NCBI GenBank assembly: GCA_047974745.1
Contig: JBKECO010000019.1
Location: 1 to 21,312 of the forward strand
Direction of reading: 5' to 3'
Source of the DNA: JBKECO01 sp047974745
GTDB taxonomy: Bacteria > Bacillota > Clostridia > Lachnospirales > Lachnospiraceae
Length of the DNA: 21,312 bases
How positions within the stretch are numbered: the stretch's first letter is position 1; each line of letters opens with the position of its first letter. A program made the translations under genes and the position numbers. The notes under the pieces are model-generated. The model was not told the origin of the DNA. It searched no databases and saw nothing but the letters and a program-made list of their open reading frames with translations. Below are positions 7,383 to 14,230 of this stretch, piece after piece.

Positions 7383-7871
7383 TTAAATGGTTTTCTTAAA
7401 TGCTTCCCAGCCGGTTTTAGATGTAGCAGGAAGCTGCTGAAAATAGATATCCATTCCCTCATTGGATAACTCATCTAATATTTTTACATCTTCATCGCTT
7501 AGGTAAAAGATACCTGTGGCTCCATCCAGCTTATACTTTGAGTCTTCTTTTTTTGCCAGATTTCCCAATATAATTGATTTTATGCCACTAAGTTCCTCTC
7601 CAAGCTGATCTAAGATGGTCGGCTGTTTGACAATTACCAACCGTGTGACTGCACTGGGCGACTTTAATAATTCCTTGGCTTCCTTTGTCGTCACGATGTG
7701 TGTTTTGTAATTTCCAGGCACCCCCATAGTCATTACCGTCTTCAACATGGGATTGAGTGCACTTACGTCATCGATCGCAATGATCTCTTTGATCTGCAGT
7801 GTCGGACACCATGCAATAATCGTCTGTCCGTGAATCAGTCTGTCATCTATTCTTACATAAATCTCAGCCAT
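7383..7871 (-). CDS. PTS mannose-family EIIB component
   Basis: The 162-residue cytoplasmic EIIB has the active-site histidine H14 in RIDDRLIHGQ, which takes phosphate from EIIA and gives it to the sugar during transport. The rest follows the family pattern, including the QQLPATSKTGW tail close to the C-terminus. It is the first PTS gene in the operon, directly after MurQ with a gap of 29 bp, and is preceded by a GGGGAG site. Separate EIIA, EIIB, EIIC and EIID genes make a complete EII complex. EI and HPr are not in the window. Confidence 0.93.
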   Translation of the reverse strand: MAEIYVRIDDRLIHGQTIIAWCPTLQIKEIIAIDDVSALNPMLKTVMTMGVPGNYKTHIVTTKEAKELLKSPSAVTRLVIVKQPTILDQLGEELSGIKSIILGNLAKKEDSKYKLDGATGIFYLSDEDVKILDELSNEGMDIYFQQLPATSKTGWEAFKKTI

Positions 7872-7900
7872 CTCGAATCTCCCCTTTCCTATAATAGATT

Positions 7901-8818
7901 TTATTCAGTAAGGCTGCGCCGAACAAACCCCTTGTTCTGCTTCAAACGTATTTTCGCCTCTTCTAAAGATACCTCAGCATTAATCATTACGATAGCCTCC
8001 TTGATGTTTCCCTGTGTTTGTGCCAAGACCTCCTGCGCCATATCAGAACTGCAGTCACATGCAATGGAAACGATCCTCTTTGCTCTTTCGATCAGTTTTA
8101 AATTCGTCGCTTTCATATCTACCATGAGATTACCATATACTTTTCCGATACCCACCATGGATGCAGTGGATATCATGTTCAGCACCATTTTTTCCGAGGT
8201 TCCCGCTTTCAGTCTGGTGGAGCCTGTGAGAACCTCTGGACCTGCATCAATCTCTATCGCAATATCAGCATAGTTCGAGAGCAATGCAGGTCCATTACAG
8301 GAGATTCCCACACTTGCTGCCCCCACACTTCTGGCATATTCCAAGGCACCTATGCAATAGGGGGTGCGTCCAGATGCTGTTAATGCAACCACAACATCAC
8401 TGGAACAGAGTTTTAATTCTTCTAATGTATCCTTTGCCTCATCTTTAGAGTCCTCTGCACCTTCCACTGCTCTTACAAAAGCTGCTTCACCTCCTGCCAT
8501 AATACCAAGCACTTCATCTGTTGTTGAAAATGTAGGAATACACTCTACTGCATCTAATATTCCAAGCCTTCCACTCGTGCCCGCTCCGGCATAAATGAGC
8601 CTGCCGCCTTGACTCAGGGCACGGATTACAAGTTCCACCGTTCTTTCAACTTCAGGAATTACTTTTTTCACAGCTTCAATCGTATGTTTATCCTCTTCAT
8701 TCATAATGGTGAGAAGCTCTTTTATACTCATAAGGTCAAGATCCAGTGTTCTCGGATTTCTATGTTCTGTTTTCAGCTCCAAAAGCAGTTCTTTTTCGTT
8801 ATCCTTCAGTTCTACCAT
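7901..8818 (-). CDS. murQ: N-acetylmuramic acid 6-phosphate etherase
   Basis: The 305-residue SIS-domain enzyme cleaves the D-lactyl ether of MurNAc-6-phosphate to give GlcNAc-6-phosphate and D-lactate. The family signature GAGTSGRLGILDA is at 78-90. The catalytic glutamates expected from E. coli MurQ (E83, E114) correspond to E92 in AVEC and E122 in GAEDS. The segment ASGRTPY and the motifs TGSTRLKAGT and GNLMVDMKATN are also well conserved. It overlaps the upstream deacetylase-like gene by 7 bp and carries a GAGG site inside that gene. In this operon it defines the pathway as muramic-acid recycling or scavenging: the mannose-type PTS would take the place of MurP and deliver the 6-phosphate. 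Confidence 0.96.
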   Translation of the reverse strand: MVELKDNEKELLLELKTEHRNPRTLDLDLMSIKELLTIMNEEDKHTIEAVKKVIPEVERTVELVIRALSQGGRLIYAGAGTSGRLGILDAVECIPTFSTTDEVLGIMAGGEAAFVRAVEGAEDSKDEAKDTLEELKLCSSDVVVALTASGRTPYCIGALEYARSVGAASVGISCNGPALLSNYADIAIEIDAGPEVLTGSTRLKAGTSEKMVLNMISTASMVGIGKVYGNLMVDMKATNLKLIERAKRIVSIACDCSSDMAQEVLAQTQGNIKEAIVMINAEVSLEEAKIRLKQNKGFVRRSLTE

Positions 8819-9492
8819 AAGTTTTCCTCGATCTGGCTGGCATACATATACCCGACTGTATCACAGGTGTTACCAGATTCTATCATTCTGACTTTAAGGT
8901 TTGTGGTGTAATAAGGGATATACGGGAAATCATTAATTTCTCCTTTGAACACCTGGTATTCTCTAAGTCCTTTAAACCATCGTTGTACTTCTTCATTGCT
9001 GAGTCCAAAATAAGCCTGTGGCAGAAACCCTTGCAGATCTTCAAAGGTCTCACCATACATAAGGCGTATATTATGTCCGTTTTTTCTCATATTCTTTACA
9101 GCCAAAGTCACTGCATCATGTGTATTGATATGCCTGGGATGCATGGAACCTCTCCAATGTGTGATTACCAGTTCCACCTTCTCTTTTAAAAAATATGCCT
9201 CCAGATCTATGGCGAACTCTTCCAGAGTCGGCATACAGCTAGACACATATCCAAGCCATATCGTATCACCGCCTAAGATCTCTGCCGCCCTCTTATTCTG
9301 ATCAAGAAGAGATTTCAGATACGCAGACTTTTCTGACTCTGAAGCATCTGGATCCTCAAGTCTTCCCTGCGTCACATGAAGTAGTGTACAGTGCGCACCT
9401 GCATTTGCGTACTTTATAATCAGTGGTCCTCCCAACAATTCAGCATCAAGGGAATGCGCACCGATACTTACTACTCTTTTTGCGATATCCAT
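8812..9492 (-). CDS. PIG-L (LmbE)-family N-deacetylase-like protein
   Basis: The 226-residue protein has the Rossmann-like fold of PIG-L/MshB/BshB enzymes, which remove N-acetyl groups from GlcNAc-type substrates using zinc. The N-terminal metal motif reads H13-S-L-D16-A-E in place of HPDDxE. H13 and D16 are kept, but the catalytic Asp (D15 in MshB) is Leu. The C-terminal motif reads H118-P-R-H121 in place of HPDH. Metal ligands (H13, D16, H121) therefore remain while both accessory Asp residues are replaced. It sits between the GNAT protein and MurQ, starting 2 bp after the GNAT stop. It may deacetylate MurNAc, GlcNAc or their phosphates in place of NagA, use a changed mechanism, or be a non-catalytic binding protein. 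Confidence 0.8.
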   Translation of the reverse strand: MDIAKRVVSIGAHSLDAELLGGPLIIKYANAGAHCTLLHVTQGRLEDPDASESEKSAYLKSLLDQNKRAAEILGGDTIWLGYVSSCMPTLEEFAIDLEAYFLKEKVELVITHWRGSMHPRHINTHDAVTLAVKNMRKNGHNIRLMYGETFEDLQGFLPQAYFGLSNEEVQRWFKGLREYQVFKGEINDFPYIPYYTTNLKVRMIESGNTCDTVGYMYASQIEENLW

Positions 9493-9494
9493 AA

Positions 9495-10433
9495 TTAAAT
9501 GTCCTTTCTATAGTCTGCAAATGTTCTAAAAACATGAACCCCATGCCTCTCATAAAATCGACGCCCCGGTTCATCGGTTGACATGAAATACAAATGATAT
9601 ACCCCTCTTTTTACCATTTCAAGTTGTGCCAGATCAAATAAAATACTACCAAGTCCCTTATTTCTGACTTTCTCTGATGTACCGATTGGTCCAAAACGCA
9701 TCGGATTCCCGTCTATCATTCTGGTACAGAATCCACAGATTCGATTCTCGGGATCCAGTACTAACAGGATGCATTCCTCTGCTCGGTCATTTTGCATTGT
9801 CAGAATACAATTCCGCTTCCAGCCTCCACCAAATTCGTCACGGGCAAATTCCATCAGATCGATTGCATACTGATAACTGAACATCTCAAATCTGTAACCT
9901 GCTTCACTCGCTTTGCGGAGTCTTTCCTTTGCCTCCTCCGACAATTGATAACCGTGAAGGTCTTTACACATGGAATAGCTGGTCTTACCTTTTATATATT
10001 CATTTTTTTTAAAAAAATCTGCTGCAGCTACGTAATTTTCGATGTCCACTCCGGGAAAAAAGTAGCTTGGACTATAAGCCGCTAGGGTGATATTGGTCAC
10101 ATTTAATCTCTTAAGATCTGACTCTGCTCTCTTTAACAGCTGCGTTCCAATTCCGCTTCTTTGATATTCTCTTGCTACAAACAATACGTTAATCCAGCCT
10201 CTGTCCGGTTCCAGACCTCTCTCCAGATAAGGGAATTTTCTTTTTGAAGCCAGAAGAAATCCAACAACGTTTCCGTTTTCCAGAGCCACATAACACAGTT
10301 GCGGCTCAAAATTGTCATCAAGCAATACCTGTTTACGAAACTTTGTGACAGTCAGCGTATCTATCATGAGTTCTTTATTCCAAAGTTCAACTACTTCTTT
10401 TTCAAAAATCTGGTTATAACATGTAATTTGCAT
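9495..10433 (-). CDS. Tandem GNAT-domain acetyltransferase-like protein
   Basis: The 312-residue protein appears to hold two GNAT folds. The first (about 1-150) has a good acetyl-CoA pyrophosphate-binding motif A: after the VLFVAREY strand comes the loop QRSGIGTQLL. The second (about 175-312) has KVRNKGLGSILF in the corresponding place and the typical C-terminal FYERHGV segment. Both copies could therefore bind acetyl-CoA, unlike many tandem GNATs where one is dead. The substrate is unknown. In the operon it lies between the RpiR regulator and the deacetylase-like protein, so acetylation of an amino sugar or a related amine is a reasonable guess. A G-rich ribosome binding site precedes the ATG. 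Confidence 0.82.
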   Translation of the reverse strand: MQITCYNQIFEKEVVELWNKELMIDTLTVTKFRKQVLLDDNFEPQLCYVALENGNVVGFLLASKRKFPYLERGLEPDRGWINVLFVAREYQRSGIGTQLLKRAESDLKRLNVTNITLAAYSPSYFFPGVDIENYVAAADFFKKNEYIKGKTSYSMCKDLHGYQLSEEAKERLRKASEAGYRFEMFSYQYAIDLMEFARDEFGGGWKRNCILTMQNDRAEECILLVLDPENRICGFCTRMIDGNPMRFGPIGTSEKVRNKGLGSILFDLAQLEMVKRGVYHLYFMSTDEPGRRFYERHGVHVFRTFADYRKDI

Positions 10434-10462
10434 TTGTAATATCCCACCCTTCCCACAGCTTA

Positions 10463-11317
10463 CTAATCAGTATTATTTTTATTTTTTTCAATTACATTTC
10501 CTTTTAAAATATTCATGTTCCTATCATGGTTCTGATTCACATATGCGGAAAAAAGAATGTCGATCATATTGAGCTGAGAAATTCGTGATGCCGTCGCTGC
10601 TGTACGTACCAACAGCTCATTTGCAGAGACATAAAGTTTATAGTCTGACATCCGTGTCAGTTCATTTTCAGCAAATCTCGTAATCGTAATAACTGGTACA
10701 TTTTGGTTTTTTAGCAGCTTCGCACTGCTGATGATTTCCTGTGTCAGACCAGAATAGCTAAAAATAACTGCAGCATCCATACTGGTTAAGTTCTTTGCAT
10801 AAATGATCTGTAAGTGCAGGTCATCACAGCAGATACATGGCTTGTTCAGTCTGAGAAATTTCAAATACATATCCTTCGCTGCAAGAAGAGATGAACCGAT
10901 CCCAAAAAGCCCGACTGTTTTCGCTGCTACAAGAACATCGATGCACCTTTGCATTTCATCAAGATCCACCAACTTTCTGGTGTCCTCTAATGCCTGAATA
11001 TTGCGGTAAGTGACCTTGTCGACGATGTCTTCAAGGCTGTCCCCTTTGTTGATTTCTTCCCCAATATCTTTATTTTTAGAGCTTCTCAGTGCCAGTTCAT
11101 AATTCAGCGAAACAATGAACTCCTTGTAGCCCCTGAAGCCCAGCTTTTTACAAAATCGTATAATCGTTGCCGGCGAGGTATACGATTTCTCTGAAAGCAC
11201 ATGTATACTCAGTTTAGCCGTTTCATCTGGATGCTCTAAAAAGTAATTTATCAGTGCTATTTCAGCACCGTGGGCTTGGGTCCTATACTCTTGTACTCGA
11301 ACTAATACACTCTTCAT
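10463..11317 (-). CDS. RpiR/MurR-family transcriptional regulator
   Basis: The protein has an N-terminal RpiR helix-turn-helix (about 1-75, including SPATIIRFCKKLGFRGYKEF) and a C-terminal SIS sugar-phosphate-binding domain (about 110-260, with the GIGSS and SGLTQE segments). The start was set at 11317 (beginning MKSVLVR), giving 284 residues behind a GGGGGAT site. The longer open frame to 11380 would run back through the promoter. RpiR proteins such as MurR respond to sugar phosphates, and MurR senses MurNAc-6-phosphate. Its place at the head of the operon with murQ suggests self-regulated control by MurNAc-6-P. The name murR is not given because ligand specificity cannot be read. Confidence 0.9.
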   Translation of the reverse strand: MKSVLVRVQEYRTQAHGAEIALINYFLEHPDETAKLSIHVLSEKSYTSPATIIRFCKKLGFRGYKEFIVSLNYELALRSSKNKDIGEEINKGDSLEDIVDKVTYRNIQALEDTRKLVDLDEMQRCIDVLVAAKTVGLFGIGSSLLAAKDMYLKFLRLNKPCICCDDLHLQIIYAKNLTSMDAAVIFSYSGLTQEIISSAKLLKNQNVPVITITRFAENELTRMSDYKLYVSANELLVRTAATASRISQLNMIDILFSAYVNQNHDRNMNILKGNVIEKNKNNTD

Positions 11318-11342
11318 TTGTATCCCCCATATCTTTGTCTCT

Positions 11343-11370
11343 ATTATAGATTTTGGCTCATAAATGTCAA
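11343..11370 (-). promoter_or_regulatory. Near-consensus promoter of the murQ-PTS operon
   Basis: On the minus strand a perfect TTGACA (11365-11370) and a perfect TATAAT (11343-11348) are 16 bp apart. Transcription would start near 11336, about 20 nt before the regulator start. A promoter this strong with a regulator as first gene implies repression in the uninduced state. Confidence 0.85.
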
Positions 11371-11503
11371 TATATTCCAATAATTGTAAAACTTTATTTC
11401 ATAACGTGCAACATTCTTCCACATATTGGCAAATTGACTGAAATTTATTTACAATATTTAAAATGTTAGCTTCCACGATTTTGGCTCCTGAAAAGAACTA
11501 AAA

Positions 11504-11532
11504 TTGACAATCCTAACAAAACACCCTATACT
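11504..11532 (+). promoter_or_regulatory. Near-consensus promoter of the AraC-family gene
   Basis: A perfect TTGACA (11504-11509) and TATACT (11527-11532) are 17 bp apart. The transcript would start near 11539, about 43 nt before the AraC-family ATG. The 130 bp between this and the opposing promoter hold no clear palindrome. Confidence 0.8.
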
Positions 11533-11581
11533 GTCAACAGCTGATGCAATCTGCTTTTTAGATCCTTGTTAGGAGGCAATT

Positions 11582-12370
11582 ATGTTTGAAATCAATACTT
11601 GCGGTCACAATTCTCATCACTCAAAACCTTGTGATATTGAGCACAGTAATGGATTATCTGATTATCTGATTCTGTTTATAAAAAAGGAATCCTGGTTCAT
11701 CCACAATAATCAAAAACATGTCATTCCATCTAACTCTATTCTTTGTTTTCCTCCAGATACTTATATCCATTATGGGTGCGATGAACCAGGCTATAATGAT
11801 GACTGGATTCATTTTCAATTCAATGAAAAAGAGCTTGAATTTTTTCAAGCTCTCAAGATTCCATTTCATCAATTGATCCGTCCCTATGATTTTCATAAAA
11901 TATCTGAATATGTTCGCATAATGTCAAATACATTTTTCGGAGCATCCTTACGCAAGAAAGAGATACTGGATCACCTCTTGCAAATACTTCTATTAACATT
12001 GCAGGAAGAATTAGTACGAACTTCTGAGTATCCAACTCTGCAAAAATACTATCGTGACTTTTCAATCCTAAGAACAAACATCTACAATAATCCTTCCTAC
12101 AATTGGCGAATTCCGGATTTGTCCAATAAACTGAGTCTGAGTTTGTCCTATTTTCAGCACCTATATAAGGGGTTTTTTAACTGCTCTTGTCAAAATGACA
12201 TTATTACCGCACGTCTAGATCTTGCCAAATATTATCTTACCTACAGCGAAATGAGCATCACAGGAATTTCAGATTTTTGCGGGTATGAAAATGACTCTCA
12301 TTTTATGCGCCAATTTAAAAAATTTACAGGTACTACCCCTTCGGTCTACAGACAGAATACGAGAACCTAA
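11582..12370 (+). CDS. AraC-family transcriptional regulator
   Basis: The 262-residue protein has an N-terminal cupin-like sensing domain (about 10-150, with FPPDTYIHY and DDWIHFQF strands) and a C-terminal pair of AraC helix-turn-helix motifs (about 172-260). The second contains the family signature ISDFCGYENDSHFMRQFKKFTGTTP split over two helices. AraC proteins with a cupin domain usually bind a sugar and activate carbohydrate genes. An AGGAGG site is 7 bp upstream of the ATG. The gene is divergent from the murQ-PTS operon and convergent with the dehydrogenase, so it could control either neighbour or a distant target. Confidence 0.88.
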   Translation: MFEINTCGHNSHHSKPCDIEHSNGLSDYLILFIKKESWFIHNNQKHVIPSNSILCFPPDTYIHYGCDEPGYNDDWIHFQFNEKELEFFQALKIPFHQLIRPYDFHKISEYVRIMSNTFFGASLRKKEILDHLLQILLLTLQEELVRTSEYPTLQKYYRDFSILRTNIYNNPSYNWRIPDLSNKLSLSLSYFQHLYKGFFNCSCQNDIITARLDLAKYYLTYSEMSITGISDFCGYENDSHFMRQFKKFTGTTPSVYRQNTRT

Positions 12371-12422
12371 ACTGAGTTTCTAATTCAATAAGCCTCATTC
12401 AACAGACCTTATTTGGCAATTT

Positions 12423-13430
12423 CTATTTTACAGTCATTCTTTTATATTGTTTCAGGTCGATAGGATTATTCGGAAGCCCTCCAGTAAAGTATAATTCCAT
12501 ATCCCGAATTACCTCTTTAGCCTGCTGCGATCTCCAATATCGATTCGTTCCTGCTGCATGCGGTGTAATAATCACATTTTTCATGTTACGAAGCGGGTTG
12601 TCAGCCTGAAGTGGTTCCTGATGAAACACATCCAGGATAGCACGAAACCGGCCTGTCTGCAGCTCGTTCCAAAGAGCCTGTTCTTGGATCAGTCCAGCTC
12701 TGGCTGTATTTATCAAGATCGCCCCATCTTTTATTTTACTTAATTCTTTCGCTCCAAGCATATTATATGTGTGCTCATTCAGTGTAGAGTGCAATGATAC
12801 CAGATCACAACCCAGCACCTGTTCCAAGTCTGCTAATTGAAACCCTTCCTCAAGTGCAGTTATCTCAGAACAATGAGAGGAATACACTAATATTTTGACA
12901 TCATAGGTGGCTAGCAAGCGAATATACTCTTTGGAAATGCTGCCATAACCTATGATTCCAATAGTCTTTCCTCCAATTCCATCCACAATATCTTCATTCG
13001 ACCGCCAGTTCCCCTCTTTCACTGTATTCACAATATCAATCATTTCCCAGAACCCGACCAGTGTCATCATCATACAATATTCTGCAACTGCAGATGACAG
13101 CACTTCATTTGCGTTTGTCAGCATTATGGAGTGCTTAAAAAAATCATCCGTCACCAAATGGCTGACGCTTCCCGCAGTATGTCCGATGAACTTTAGCTTT
13201 GGTAACCGCTCGATAACCTTTTCTGTGATCTGATGCGTTCCCCAACCTGTGATTATAGCATCTTTCTCATATCCATATGTAATGATTTCCCACTCATCCA
13301 ATTCTCGATCCAGAGGATTAAATTCAAATTCTGCTATTTCACCAAGTCGATCTATCGTTTCCGGTAAAAAAAGCTGCGCCCTTAAATTATTATCTGGAAT
13401 TGTAATGAATACAGTTATTTTTTTTCTCAT
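12423..13430 (-). CDS. D-2-hydroxyacid dehydrogenase family protein
   Basis: The 335-residue NAD(P)-dependent oxidoreductase has the split domain layout of the family: substrate domain at about 1-110 and 295-335, nucleotide domain at about 115-290. The glycine-rich loop is GYGSI at 161-165. The catalytic triad is R244 (NTARAG), E272 (HQEP) and H291 (TPHAAG). At the end of the second beta strand the usual NAD-binding Asp is replaced by a YSSH segment, which could favour NADP; this is inference. Its ATG overlaps the stop of the discoidin-like gene by 4 bp. With a sensor kinase, response regulator and sugar importer upstream it may act on a sugar acid or keto acid, but the substrate is unknown. 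Confidence 0.87.
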   Translation of the reverse strand: MRKKITVFITIPDNNLRAQLFLPETIDRLGEIAEFEFNPLDRELDEWEIITYGYEKDAIITGWGTHQITEKVIERLPKLKFIGHTAGSVSHLVTDDFFKHSIMLTNANEVLSSAVAEYCMMMTLVGFWEMIDIVNTVKEGNWRSNEDIVDGIGGKTIGIIGYGSISKEYIRLLATYDVKILVYSSHCSEITALEEGFQLADLEQVLGCDLVSLHSTLNEHTYNMLGAKELSKIKDGAILINTARAGLIQEQALWNELQTGRFRAILDVFHQEPLQADNPLRNMKNVIITPHAAGTNRYWRSQQAKEVIRDMELYFTGGLPNNPIDLKQYKRMTVK

Positions 13431-14215
13431 AGTTTGTTCCTGCCATAGGTTTCAATCTGCACAAGTGCTGGAAATGGGGAGGCATCCTCCGCTTTCTCCA
13501 GATCATGAAATTCTATCCACTCCGTTTCAATTGCTGCAAAAGTGAGCTCCTGCAAGTCTTTTGTTTTTGTCAATGAGATCACCTGTACTGAGTAATCAGA
13601 AAAAGAAATTTTTGCGTTTTCCCACCAGCTGTCATGTGGAAAATCAGCCCTTATACGTAGTATTACCCTGTCGATCACCACAACTCTTCCATATTCAATT
13701 CGCAACTTAGCATCTTTTCTCTGATTGATTCCCCAAGACTCGTAAGGCCATTCACCATGACTGGTGTTCGCAAAGATACCATCCGTTGCGTTGTGTGCAG
13801 CGAATACCGCCTCATCTCTAGTCTCTACATTAGCAGTCACATGTGGATACATGTTCTCAATGTTATGCTGATCACATACATTTTCAGCCAGATTATAATA
13901 TGCTGTCACCTCAAAATCTCTGGCCTCTCTTACATAAATCAAATGTTTCTCTCCATGAAATACTTTCGGAGATATATTGATTCTGTTTTTTCCAAAAGGA
14001 ATTCTATAGAATATAGACCCCGTCAAAAAAATAAGGGATTTTCCTTTTGCATCATCCACGGAAAACCAGACGAATCTATTCTTTTCTGAAATCTCTAAAA
14101 CGATCTGATCCCCTTCCTGATATTGCTGCGAGTATACTAAAAATGCTTCCTGTTCTCCATGAGAAACTGCTTTTGTCTGCATTTCTTTATTGAGAATCTT
14201 TAAACAAAATTCCAC
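13427..14215 (-). CDS. Predicted discoidin/galactose-binding-like beta-sandwich protein
   Basis: The 262-residue protein has no signal peptide or membrane segment, so it should be cytoplasmic. The first half (about 1-120) is beta-rich and of unknown fold. The second half (about 125-260) looks like an F5/8 type C (discoidin, CBM32-like) domain: an A-x-NATDG segment, a Trp-rich loop (WPYESWG), a YGR strand, an RADFPHD segment and a late EWIEF strand. Such domains normally bind sugars and are usually exported, so a cytosolic one encoded between a response regulator and a dehydrogenase is unusual. It could be a sugar-processing or sugar-binding partner. It is tightly coupled to the dehydrogenase (4-bp overlap). 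Its own family is not recognised with certainty. Confidence 0.6.
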   Translation of the reverse strand: MEFCLKILNKEMQTKAVSHGEQEAFLVYSQQYQEGDQIVLEISEKNRFVWFSVDDAKGKSLIFLTGSIFYRIPFGKNRINISPKVFHGEKHLIYVREARDFEVTAYYNLAENVCDQHNIENMYPHVTANVETRDEAVFAAHNATDGIFANTSHGEWPYESWGINQRKDAKLRIEYGRVVVIDRVILRIRADFPHDSWWENAKISFSDYSVQVISLTKTKDLQELTFAAIETEWIEFHDLEKAEDASPFPALVQIETYGRNKL

Positions 14216-14230
14216 TTTATGCCTCCAATC

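Noticed and set aside
7364..7474. Longer N-terminus for EIIC starting at 7474
   Set aside because: It would overlap the EIIB gene by about 90 bp and adds a charged segment not seen in EIIC; the ATG at 7363 has a strong ribosome binding site.
11318..11380. Longer N-terminus for the RpiR regulator starting at 11380
   Set aside because: It would include the TTGACA/TATAAT promoter inside the coding region; the ATG at 11317 has a ribosome binding site and gives the normal family start.
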